Shown here: positions 38,711 through 54,438 of the stretch, piece by piece
How the letters are laid out: every line of letters starts with the position of its first letter
Position numbering within the stretch: position 1 is the stretch's first letter
Source: Niebla homalea
Lineage: Eukaryota; Ascomycota; Lecanoromycetes; Lecanorales; Ramalinaceae
Assembly: GCA_019925105.1 (NCBI GenBank)
Contig: JAHGAU010000032.1
Location: forward strand, 558,001 to 622,000
Direction: 5' to 3'
DNA length: 64,000 bases
The notes under the pieces: model-generated
Told to the model about the DNA's origin: nothing
Seen by the model: only the letters and a program-made list of their open reading frames with translations
Database searches by the model: none
Program-made: the position numbers and the translations under genes

Positions 38711-39041
38711 ATGTTAAACTGACTCCGTTAACGGTACGTTGGCGGGACTAATAAAGGTAAGTATAGAAGACGTAACGTTACGGTCTGGATACTTAAGTAT
38801 TACTTTAATAAGTAAATTAATAATAAGATTAATTCTTAAGGAACTCAGAAAGAATTAAGGTATAACCTTTACTTAAAATAAAGGTAATAATTACCCCGTT
38901 TTACGTTTATTGAGCTATAGCTTATGAATAACGTATACTAAGGCCGTTACCAAGGCCCTTTGCCAAGGCCTAACGGCCTACCTTGGCGCAGCAGTATGGC
39001 GCACCACTGTGGCGCCGGCGCAGAGATGGCGCTAGCTGCTA
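38711..39041 (-). repeat. 5' LTR of Gypsy D
   Basis: About 331 bp. The outer (right) 110 bp is strikingly GC-rich (AAGGCCCTTTGCC, GGCGCAGCAG, GGCGCCGGCGCAG) while the inner part is AT-converted, the mirror image of the partner LTR. Confidence 0.9.
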
Positions 39042-39091
39042 AAGCTACTCGGACGGTTAAGTATAATATAATAATAATTAAACGGTAACGA
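39042..39091 (+). repeat. 50-bp direct repeat right of Gypsy D
   Basis: Identical to 31,350-31,399. Beyond it (ATTAATTAATATTC) the interrupted Gypsy C sequence continues. Confidence 0.92.
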
Positions 39092-41054
39092 ATTAATTAA
39101 TATTCTTTAATTATATAATCCTTTTATATACTTAATTAAGGAGTCTTTAATCGTGATTTATATTAAAAATTACTTGTTTTCCGACTTATTTAATGTTACT
39201 TCCTCGTTATTATTAAGATTATTTTTATTTATATTGAACTTAATATATTTAAGTTTAATAATCAGTTTATCGGAAAGTACCCACCTTTTCCCTTTATAAA
39301 GGGGTAAATCGTTAATTATTAAATATCCCTTCTTTCCGTAAGTAAAGTACCGTTTATTTCTTATTAATCTTTATATAATATAAGAAAGACGGCGGATTGA
39401 ATTTAAATTAATATTACCATAATTTACTTAACGTAATCGTACCTTTAAAATTACTTTATTATTCTTCTTTATTTTAATAATAATGATTTTCTCCTTTAAT
39501 AATATTAAATTTAACGTATTTATTATACGTATATTTAAGTCGTATTATCGTAGGCGGTTAATATATATAGGGAAACTAATATAGATCGTACCGTTTATGA
39601 TTTTTTATTTTAACCTTAATATAATTATATATTTTAGATTTAAAATCTTCTATAAAGTGGTTATTTATAGTAAAATAATAATTATAATAAATCTTATTAA
39701 AAACTTATTGAATTTCTCGTTTTTATTTATAAAGTTTATAAGAAAGTTAAAATTATATAATAAAATATTAGACTTTTTTTCTTAATTAAATTCCTTAAAT
39801 AAACTTATAAGGTCCGTTATAATTTTTATTATTATTAAATAAAAATAATTATTATTTAATGTTAATTAAGCTTTAAAGATCTTAAATATAATTGATTTAT
39901 AGTAATTTTAAGTATATATTATTTTTAATTATTTATCTGGGAAAAAAATAACGTTTTATTAAAACTTAAAGTCTACCTTTATCCTTTAAGCGTCCCACTT
40001 ATATACGTTATTATTACCCTTAAATACCCCGGGGTTTAAGTAACGGATATTTCCTTTGACTTTATTTTCTTAATATTATTATAATAATAACCGTGGCTCT
40101 TTAAAAATATAATATCGGTTTTATTTACTATTTAAACCTCTTAATATAAGGTAACCTCCCGCCTTAATTATTAAGTTTATATTATCGTTAAAGTTATTTA
40201 ATAACCTATTAAATTGAATATTTTTACTTAATTATATAATTTTATCTTTTAAACGGTTAATCTTATAAAGGTAATAATCCGTTTCCTAGCGGTATTAATT
40301 ACGATAATTACGGATTCTCTTTATGTTATCCTTAAATAAGGATAGATTAATCTTTACGTTTTACGTAATAAATATTAATTCTTCGAAAGTTCTTTATGTT
40401 TTTTAAATAGTTTTATTTATATATCGCTTCACCTTTTTATTCTCCGTAATTTAACTTTTTACTTCTATTATATTTAAGGTAAGTATATCGACCTTATTTT
40501 ATAATAATATATTAACGTTAATTATATATTTAATAACGTTTACTTATAGCTATAAATTATAATTAACGGATCTTTTAAGATTCTTTAAGTCCTTAACGCG
40601 GAGTATTTAGTTTTTATCGTTAATTAACTTTATTATTATAATTATATTATTTACGTTTAATATATATCGTCTTTTTTTTTTCCGCCGGTTCTTTTTAAGC
40701 ATAAATATATATTATTATAGGCCTTTAAGGTCGTCGTTATTATCCTTATTACCGGATTATCTTAAAACTAACCCCCGGGCACATATTATTTAAGGGTTAA
40801 AAATAATTTCCTTATTATTAATAATATCGGTATTTATATAATTTTTCTTAACGGCTTTTAATTTAAGTTATTATTAATAATATAACCCGCTTACTTAAAT
40901 CGAGCTCCTAAGTTGGATCTTATTATAATCTTAAAGTATATCCTTACTTAATAATATCCGCTTCGGCCGGTTAATAAGCCCTTTACTTAAAATTTAATAA
41001 TAATTTTATATACTTTGATTAACGCCCGTTTCTTAAAAAAAATAATTGAAATTA

Positions 41055-41229
41055 TATTAAAGACTTAATAAGGGTAAAGGTAAATATAACTAAATTTCAA
41101 CTATAAAGAGAAATCTATAATACAGTATATATGCATATAAGTATACGGAGGGCATACGTTAGGCTCAATTGGGCCTAGCGCACCGACTGGGCTCTTAGCT
41201 ATTAGCATCGCAGTCCTTACACCGTAACA
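41055..41229 (-). repeat. 5' LTR of Gypsy C
   Basis: 175 bp, ending ACCGTAACA directly before the TSD CTCTT. The outer (right) 80 bp retains CA/TG-containing words (GGGCATACG, GCACCGACTGGGC, GCATCGCAG) that are mutated in the partner LTR. Confidence 0.88.
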
Positions 41230-41234
41230 CTCTT

Positions 41235-44200
41235 TATTAACGTATTTAAAATGATATTATATATAGTTACTTAGTTTATATTTATTTATTAATATCATTT
41301 CTTTATTAATTTATTATATTGGTCTTAAAAAAGTAATTAAAGGGGTAATAATTTATTATAGTTATTATTATTTATATATTATTACTCGGGAAAATAAAAT
41401 AAAAAATAAAAAATAAAAAAATAATTTATTAATCTTTAAATAATTCTTTAACCTTTATATAAACTTTTTTAACGCTTATTATTATACTTAATAATATTTA
41501 CTGAAAATATACTTTTTATTGTAACTTTTAATATTTACTTTTATCTACTTATATATTTTTCCCTTAATTAATTAATATATTAAGTACCCTCGGGGTTATA
41601 TTTACTTATAAATAAAATACGTTTTCGTATTCTCTTGGTACTTTACGTATAATTATCTTAATATAAATATTTCTAAAAAATATATTAAAAGGGGTTCCTT
41701 TTAAACGTAATAATATTGCTTATTATCTTTATCGAACTCCGTCTTAACCGGTTCCGTCGGTAAATAAAACGTTAACGGTAACGTCCGATTATTTACTTAT
41801 TTATTACTTTTACCGTATAACCGTTTACTTTATCCTTCTCGCTTATCCGTTTTCCTTATTTTCTTTTATTTATTTAAATTTTTTTATTTCTTTAATTTAC
41901 TTAATTTTTAACTCTTTTTATACTTTAATTAACTTATTTTAAATCTGATTTAATTTTATACTTAACCATCGATTATCCCTTTAAGAATATATATAAATCG
42001 ATAACCTTAATATTACTTATTTATTTCGTATTTATATTAACTTATTTATAGTTTCCGGAATCTTATATAGGACTCTTTAATTATATTTATAGTAATTACT
42101 TTAATTATATCCTTATACTTTAATAGTTAATTAATATATTTAAAGTTATATCTTACGGTTCCTTATAATCCCAGTTTATTCTAGCTCTTTTACTTTTAGG
42201 AGCTTCTTATAGTATATATTTAAGTTTACGCCTCCCGTATACGTATTAAAGCCCGGGCGTATATTAAATACCAGTAAATCAACGGTGGCCGTTACTTTAC
42301 CTTTATTAATTACCGTTATATTAAAAGTCTATTGAATAACGCTTATTTAAGTTATATTTTTAAATACCGGCCGGGCAATTATAGTTTTTATCTAAATATA
42401 TATAAATTAATTCGCCTTTCGGTTGATTATCGTTAATTCCTTTTTATAGATTTTTAATATCGGAATATAGTTTAAATAAACGCTTTTCTTTAATACGTTA
42501 TATACTTTTTAATCTTAATACCGATTATAAGTCCGGTATAAGAAATCGTATACGTTTTATAATTAATTATAATCTATAATTAACTTAATAATTATAGTTT
42601 TAATAAATATTTTCTCTTTTATCCTTTATATTTAATATTTAATTATTATTATTATAACCTATTCTTAATCCTTAATTATTTTATTTTATTACTTAATTAC
42701 TTTAATAATCTCGGTTATTCCGTTTATCTTTTTTACCTTCCGTTTAATTAATTTAACCGTTTATATCGTTTTCTTTTTACCCGTTTATTCAATTAACTTT
42801 TTCGGTTTAAATACGTTAATTATCCCCGCGTTAATCCGGCCTTACCGGTATCGCCGGCTTATCTCAATTATACGAACCTAAATAATATAAAATAGCCCGT
42901 ATAAAATATAACTTATCCCCTTTAAAAATTAATATTTTAACGGAATTATATAAACGGTTATTTAAAAAAAAATATTATTTATTTAATTTAAACTTAATTA
43001 AAGATACTTCTAATTTAAATTTTAATAATTTTAACCTTAATAAGTTATTTCTCCCTCTTATATATACAATAATTATGAATTAATTCCTTATTTAAATAAT
43101 ATATTTATCCGAGTTTTTTTATTAACTTTTCTTCCTTTAAAGTCCGTTATTTATATTATATATATATAATAGTTTTTATTTATATTTTTATAAGTATCTT
43201 TCTTTTAATAAGCTTTTCCCCTTATTTTATCTTTATATATATAATAGCCTTTAAAGTTTTTAACTTAAATATAACTCCTTAACCGTTCTTAATTAAGGTT
43301 ATTTCTATATATAATATAATTATACTTTAAGGAGAAGTTTACGTTCCTTTTTAAATTTATATTATTAACCTTAATAAACCTTATATTCCGGATTATTTTT
43401 AAGCTTATAATACTTAATTTATATTGCTTAACTTTAATTTTAAACCGTAATTACTATAAGTATTATTATAATTTTAATTTTAATATATGCTTTATTAAAA
43501 AAATATATATATAACTATTTACGGATTAAAGCCTTAATCGGTTTTTAAGTTATTTTATTAACCTTTTTAATTACGTTACCGGGCTTACTTATTGGGTTGC
43601 CTTCTTAATAACGGGTTATTTTCGTTTTAAATTACGTACTTTTATATATATTAATCTTTTTACTCTGTTTTCGCCCCCGCTTTTAAGGTAAGATAGTTAA
43701 TACGGTTTTATACCCTATAATTACCGTAATAAAGGTTAATTTTAAATTTAATCCTTTATTTTAAAGGCGTAATTAAAACCTTAATTACCCGTTATTTAAA
43801 ATAGTTTTTATATTTATATTAATAATATATTTTATTTATATTCTTAACGTAGTATTTATAATAAATTTAATATTTAAATTTATAATCCATAAGAAAGGCG
43901 TTTTTTTAAGTAAATTTTTTAATATATAACCTTAATGCTTAATTATGCTTTTATTTATATATTATTTTTAATATACTTTTTCTTTCTTTTTAAGGAAATA
44001 TTTTTAATTATAAATAATTATAACTTTTTATAATTTCATTATTTTATAGCTTATAATATAATAAATAAAAGACTATAAATAAAAAACTAAGGGCTTAATA
44101 TCCCTTTATTTATATTTATTTCCTCCGAATCTTTATTATATTTTTACTTCCCTTCTTTTTTTGGTTTTTTATTTTTAATTATATTTATTAAAGTAATTAT

Positions 44201-45183
44201 TTATTCCTTTCCCCCTTCTTTTTTTTTAATATTTAAATCCGTATTTTCTTGGGATTTTTAATATATTAAAATATAAAAATAAATAAAATAAAAATATAAA
44301 AGAAACGGCATTATATTATTTATATACGCTTCCTTTTTTTAAATCGTATTATTTATAATTATAACGGTTTCTAGAGGATTAAAGCATTCTTTGTTTATGC
44401 TTTCTGGATCTTAATTCTCTTTATTACCTTTAACTCCGGCTTATTAAAGGGTTTAAGATACTTAATACGTAATATAAATACTTTAAGATAATCCTTATAA
44501 TATAAGTTAAGTATAAAAATTCTATTTATTCTTTTTAATATATATAAAGTTTTATATTCTTTTATAAAGCCCTTAATATTAAATAATTTAACTTAACGGG
44601 GCTTAAGTTTCTTAAGATTAAAATTAAAATCTTATTATATAATTAATTACTTTTCCTTTAACGGGTTTTAACCTTATATTCTTTTATCGTAATATTTCTT
44701 TTATTGGTTTTTTATTATATTTAACTTTTTTTATAACTTTTCCTTAATACTTACCCGGTTTATTATAAATCTTTAAACGGCTTTATATATTGCTTCTTTT
44801 AAAGGCGATATTATTCTTTTTATAATATATATTTTAACTCTTAATTTAATTACGTTCCGTTTATATATTATATTTAACCTAACCTTAAAAAGGATATTAA
44901 TAAAAGTATATTTTAAATATTTAATATATTTTAAGTTAATATTTAATATCGTTAATCTTCCCGTTTATATTTAATTATATTTTTATTAAGTTTACGTTTT
45001 CTTTATTACGTTTTATTAAATTTAATTATTAAACTTTATTAAACTTATTATTTTATATATTATATTTAATATAAAAATAAACTGGATATCGTATACTTAA
45101 AGGAAACTTCTTATTTTTTTACTTATAAATATCTTCTTAATATTTATATATATTATAGCGGGTTTTAAGTAATAATTTATATA
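41235..45183. repeat. Unresolved RIP-mutated DNA between Gypsy C and LINE E
   Basis: Older repeat layer into which both flanking elements inserted. No terminal repeats recognised. Less mutated patches occur at about 42,220-42,310 and 44,370-44,440. Minus-strand translation around 42,300-42,170 gives a roughly 50-residue stretch with one stop (TATVDLLVFNIRPGFNTYTG), which I cannot assign to a family. Confidence 0.5.
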
Positions 45184-45195
45184 CCTTTTTAATAT

Positions 45196-48100
45196 TGATT
45201 AATTAATTGATTAATTTATACTACGGATCTAGTTAAGTTAATTCCGGCGTTCCTTAATACTCGGCTATTTAGCCTTATTAATAACCGTAAAAAACCCGAT
45301 ATCTATAACGTTAAGAATAAAAACCAATATCCACTTAGCCTCTACTTACGTCTTAAGGGCTAAAAGTATTTATAACCGTTTAAAGAGTAAGAATTTATTT
45401 ATATATTTTTTTTAAGAAAACCTATAATATTATAACTGAATCCACTTAAGGGTTACCTTTAAATTTATTATTTTTCTGTTATTTTACGGGTTTATTTAAT
45501 ATTAAAATTTCAAAATTCCGATTATATTATTAAATATCCTTATTAATACGTATATTATTATTATTTTATTTATATAACTTTATTAACCGATATAATATCG
45601 CTTTTTATACCGCTCCGGTATTTATAGCCCCTTTAGCCCCTTATTAAATATAGTTTTCCCGCCGTTGTTTTTTATCCCCGGGTCGGCGGTAAAGTTTCTT
45701 AATTAGGTTTTTAACCATTATATTTATTTTTTTAATTAAGCTAAATTATAATAATAAGCCCGTAATTATTATAAATTTAACGGCCGCTTTAATACCCTTT
45801 TTATTAATAAATATTTAACGATAATCGTTAATCCTTACCTTTTTAATTAATCTTAATTTACGCTCCTTAAATAATAAATAGGAGATTAATACGTATATAG
45901 CGTCCTGCTTTTATTATTTATACTTATAATTAACGTTAATCCGGCTACCGGTATATACGATAAAAAGGAAGTAAATTAAGTTATTTTTATCTATCCAAAG
46001 TTAAATTATTAACGCGTTATTACCTTTCTTTATAATCCTATAACGTTAAAGATACTTATTAATAATCTTATTATTATTTAACGTTAAATACCGTCGCTTT
46101 TAAAGGATTGATTCTTTATATCTATATTAATGTTTTATTTACCTTTTTATAATTTATAAAGTAATTATTATTAACTTTATTTTTACGGCTTTTTTCTTTT
46201 CCGCCGCTTTTACTTTTAATAAGAGTTTATATACTCCTATATTAACTTTTTAAACGTAAATTAAATTAATTTCTTTTTTAATTTACTTTAATTTAACTTC
46301 CGTAAGAAAGGTAAATACTTTTTTTTTACGCTTTTTTATTTAAGGTTTCTTATAGTTCTGGTAAATACGTTTATTTTTTATTAATATAATTAAATTTATA
46401 TTTTTTTTAAGTTTTACTTAAGTAATTATTTAATCTAAAGTTAGCTTTATTAATAATATAAAGACCTTAAATTCCAATATTAAAACGGGAGTCGCTTTAT
46501 ATATTTTACTTATTATTCTTAAGTATCGGTTTTAAACTTTTTATAATTACCGGAGAGGCTTTTTCTTATATTTAAACGTATCCTTAAGTACGTATTAAAT
46601 AATTATTACGTATATTAACGTAAACTTTATAATTACCTGGTAAACGGTTTTAACCTTTTATAAGGTAGCTTTTTACGTTAACGCCGTAAGGTAAATAAGG
46701 TCTTTCTTTTGCGAAATTATCTTCTTTTAGACCTTTCTTATATAATCCTTTTAATTTAGTTTCTTATTAATTTATAAATTAAATACCTTAATATTAATTT
46801 CCGGTTTTATTATTATACTACTTAAGTTTATTATAGCTATTATATTATATAGCTTTAAGCTCTTTATTATATAAATAAATTTATATTTATACGGGGTAAA
46901 TTAAGTTTTATATATTTTTATTTATTATAAGTAGACTTTATAAGTTTATTTTAACTTTAAATAATTTATATAAATAAGCGTATTATAAGTAAAAAAATAA
47001 ATATTATTAATAAAGTTTTTTATTTAAATTTTTTATTTTAGCTTTATTAAGTTTTTAATAAACGGGCCGTTAAAAAATAAGAATTAAATTAAGGAAATAA
47101 ATAACCCTTAAGGAATCCTTATTATTACGGATTTTATTATACTTATTTTTTATCTTAAGTTAATTAACGTTACTTAATTACTTAAGAAACTTTCTATTTA
47201 ATTTATAAGGAAAAATAAGACTTTTTTTTCCCGTAAATTATATAATAATTTTTAATAATTTACTTTATTAAACGCCTTTATAATATTTAAGGAAAAAAGA
47301 CTCGCGATATACTTTTTCTTATAGCTTTATACCGTATATACGTTATTAATTAAGCCTTTAAAAGCCGTTTCCGTTAACTGTTTTTTTCTTATTTTTATTT
47401 ATTAATTAAAAAGTAGCTTATACCCTTTTATATAATTACTTAAGATTTTCGTAATTATTATCTTTAAAGTTTTCTTTAATATATAAAGGAATATTATAAG
47501 TTTATATAACTTTATTTCTGAATAATTTAACTTAATTAACTTCTTAAGGATAATTATTTTAACTTCTTTAAATTTATAAAAATAATATTTTATATTAAAG
47601 TAAACTTAAAATAAATAAATAAAGACCTCTTTAAATAATAACGTTATTATAAATAAAAACCTATTTAATATATCGTTAAGTCCGGGGGCCTTATCCTTTT
47701 TTAATTTATTAATTGTTTTAATTATTATTTCTTAAGTTATTATTTTACTTATTTTTATTAATTTAGGATATATTATATTATCGATATTTATTAAATTAAC
47801 TTCCGATAATAAGGAAAAAACGTTCCTTTAAAAGCCTTAATTTTACCGTTAAAGGTATTTATTATTATACCGTTTAATCTTTTTAAGGGTAAAAACTTAA
47901 GGATAAGTTTAAGTTTCTTATTTTATTCTTTATTATAATTTATTAACTTTTAAATATTATAAAAGGAAACCGCCAAATTATATATTATAACCCGGAAATA
48001 CGTTTATTTAGCCTTCCGGATAATTCTTTCCTTTTCCTTTTAAGCTTCCTTTAACCGTTAAAACGTCTCCCGGTTTTTATATTTAATAATTTACTTTATA

Positions 48101-50973
48101 AACGCTTTTACCTTTATAATTATTTTTATATATTTTTTATTTTAATAGGTTTTAACTTTTTAAAACGGCTTTATTATTAAGATTATAACGTTAATTACTT
48201 TATTTAAAGCTTTTATTACCCGTTTTATAAAACGGTTAATTTATTCTTTATTATTAAACCGGAGGAGTTCTATTAATTAAAATATTATTTTTACCGCTTT
48301 TATAAATACCTTAACTTTTTTAGCCGTTTTTTACGTTCGTTTAAACGGTAAGGACGGAGTTATATTAATAAACCAGTTTAAGGTTATTTATATCGGGATA
48401 TAATCCGAACCGTATTTTAAATCCTTTTAAGGTTTATATATTATAATTAAGTTAATAATATTTTTTAAATTAAATATTAAGTTAATTATAATCTTAAATT
48501 TATAACTTTTTTATATAATAACCTTTTTTAACGTTAATAATATAAAGTTAAATTATATAATAATTATTAATAATTCCTCGGATTTAATATAATTTATTAT
48601 ATAATCGTCCTTATTCTATTAAACGTAATAAAAATTAAAGTCCTTTATTAAGAAATACTTATTAAGTACGGTTATAATATCCTTAAATAACGGAATTATA
48701 AAAGGTTTCTTCTTATTAATTAATAACGGATTATACGTATTATAAATATTCAGGTTATCCTTAATATCCCCTTTTTATATAATCCAAAGTATATATAGGT
48801 TTTTTCCGTAATAAGTAACGTTTTAATTATTTATATTTAGCTTTTTATTAATAAAGAAGTATATCCGTATTATTTCGTTACCTTTAAAGGTTAAGTAAAA
48901 ATTATCTCCCGGATTAATTAAAAAATAAGTATATAAATTATATAACGGCTTTTATATCGCTATAATATTAATATCTTTTATTTTTTTAAATTTAAATATT
49001 AATATTACGGCTTTAATTATTTTTTTATATATATTATATTATATTACCCTTAAAAGCGTAAATATATTAAATATTAACGTCTATTAAGCTTTCCTTATTA
49101 ATTTTTATTTATATAAATGGTTTCTTTTTAAGGTTAAGTATTATTTATTTTAATCTTTTTATTATAATAATAATCTTAATCGGGCGGCCGGTTTTAAAAG
49201 TTAATATTATTATAAATTTCCTTTTTTTTACGTTATCGGTTATTACGTTTTATTTTTCCCCGTTTAATAAGCTTTATTTATATTTTAAGATTATCTTTAA
49301 TTATTTTACCGGTTTAGGTTTATATAAATTATAGTATTAAATTTTAATTATTATCTTAATTTTTTTACGTTAAATCTCCTTTATTTTTATTATATACCGT
49401 AAGTTTTACGTTAAGTAATTATTATTACCGTATATTACGTATTTCAACGCGTTTTTTATTAAGCTTTTTATTATTAAGTTAACGTATTTATATATATTAT
49501 ACCCTTTAATATATACCGTATACTTTATATTATTAAAATATTTCGTAATAATATATCCGTATCCTTAATATTTAAAATATTAATAAATATCCGCTGCTTA
49601 ATCTTAAGGTTTCGTTAATTTAAAAAATTTACCCTTTATTACCTTTTTATTAAAAATATTATTATATATTCTTATTAACGTTACGCTTAAAATAACCGTA
49701 AAGTATTTCTTTATATAATTAAAGGCGTTTAACCTTTTTATTATAAGGGGGAGATTATAATTGACGATCTTTAGCCTAAAATAAAGGATTATATTTTCCT
49801 TTTTTATCCTTTTTAAGGTAATTTCCCTTTCTTTTTTTATAAACTTTATTAAGTATATCCCGTCTACCGCGATAATAAAGGATTACTTTAATACCTTTAT
49901 TATTTTATATCCCTTTTTACCGGCCTATCCCTTCGACTTCTTTAGCCCCTTTTTTACCTTTAACAAGGCTATATTAAGGAGGATATCCCCGCTTTATAGC
50001 CTATATACCGTAATAATTTACTCCGTTAATAGCTTTCCTATTACCTTAAACGTTTTTATTAATTAAAGCAGGTTCATTTTTACCGTTATACTCCTTTCTT
50101 CTTTACCCGATAATTATATAATTATTATCCTCGCTTTCCTTAATGCCGCCGCCTTCTTTTTTACCTTTATTTCTTTTACCGTTAATACCGGCGTTATCCT
50201 TGTAGCTTTTATTACCCAGTTTATCCCCGCTCCCTTCTTTAAAGTTTCCCCCGTTATTCTTTTACTTTATATATATCTTTTTTATCTTTTTTTATTTTTA
50301 TTTATTAACGTTTTTACTATTACCCCTTAAGCTCCGCGTAACCTCTTTAATTCCTTTAAACTTTTCTTTATATTTACGTAAAAGTTTCTTATTCCCTATA
50401 GCCCGATTTATAGTATCGGCCAGGTCTTTAACGTAATATTCTTCCATTTAATTATAAGGAGGTTTTTTAATATTTTTATTGCTTTTTCCCCTTTTATTTT
50501 TCCCCCGTATATTTAATAGTTATCTCTTTTTATAACTTATTCCTATTTACCTGGTATTTCCTTATTTTTACTTAATTTTTCTTAATTTATATATACTTAA
50601 TAAGGTTTTTATGCCTCCGCTTACCTCTTATTTATCTTTACGTACCGTCTTTGTCCCCTCCGCCTTTTATTTATTACCCTTTATAATAATACCTTTACGC
50701 GTTATACGCGTCCCTTTACGTATATTTTATTAATTATAAGCTCCTTATTTAATTTAAAACCTTTTTATCTTATATTTATTATATCGTTCATATGATTTAT
50801 TACCGTTCTTATTAACCTAAGCCGCTTACCCTTCCTCCCCCTTTACCTTTATTATTATTCCGCCTTTACTTATCGTATTTAAGGTACTATCCTCACTATT
50901 ACTTAAGCTATATACGTATGCATCGTTTCTGACCTCTGGGGTCCCGTTGTTCGTCGCTATTTTTCAAAGTTTT
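45196..50973 (-). mobile_element. LINE 'E', full-length uninterrupted copy
   Basis: Minus strand, 5,778 bp, bounded by a 12-bp TSD CCTTTTTAATAT (45,184-45,195 and 50,974-50,985). The 3' tail is the complement of TCAA repeats at 45,196-45,215, and the 5' end holds the GACGAACAACGGGACCCC block at about 50,937-50,957. The start codon of the first frame reads ATA (50,960-50,958), a G-to-A change from ATG, so even translation start is lost. It serves as the uninterrupted reference showing how LINE B was split. Confidence 0.9.
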
Positions 50974-50985
50974 CCTTTTTAATAT

Positions 50986-54426
<3,441 letters not shown>

Positions 54427-54438
54427 AGAATATACGTT

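Larger units (their letters stand above)
31400..39041 (-). mobile_element. Ty3/Gypsy LTR retrotransposon 'D', nested in Gypsy C
   Basis: Two LTRs of about 330 bp (31,400-31,729 and 38,711-39,041) bracket 6.98 kb of RIP-mutated DNA, 7.64 kb in all. Coding strand is minus: a purine run (AAAAGGGGAGATAA) abuts the left LTR, and the RT core VYLNDILIF is at 36,384-36,358. LTRs start TG on the left; the right end reads CTGCTA, consistent with CA changed to TA. In place of a 4-6 bp TSD it is flanked by a 50-bp identical direct repeat. A less mutated island lies at about 32,925-33,055. All coding frames are broken. Confidence 0.87.
13676..41229 (-). mobile_element. Ty3/Gypsy LTR retrotransposon 'C', RIP-mutated and split by nested insertions
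   Basis: Outermost resolvable element. Two 175-bp LTRs (13,676-13,850 and 41,055-41,229) match along their length and are flanked by the same 5-bp TSD, CTCTT (13,671-13,675 and 41,230-41,234). LTR ends read TG..CA after allowing TG-to-TA RIP. Coding strand is minus: a purine run (GGAAGGGGGG) abuts the left LTR as a polypurine tract, and a reverse transcriptase block FCITYLNDILIYSNDE lies at about 16,775-16,820. The 27.5 kb span contains LINE B (17,014-30,294) and Gypsy D (31,400-39,041). Removing these leaves about 6.6 kb, a normal size for a Gypsy element. No primer-binding site is recognisable beside the right LTR. Confidence 0.88.

Noticed and set aside
39597..39785. 62-aa plus-strand frame rich in Ile, Phe, Asn and Lys
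   Set aside because: It lies in RIP-mutated Gypsy C DNA, and its composition is what random AT-rich sequence gives.
13676..41229. A 27.5 kb giant mobile element with cargo (Starship-like)
   Set aside because: Its ends are 175-bp LTRs with a 5-bp TSD, and its length is explained by nested retrotransposons; no tyrosine recombinase or cargo gene is visible.
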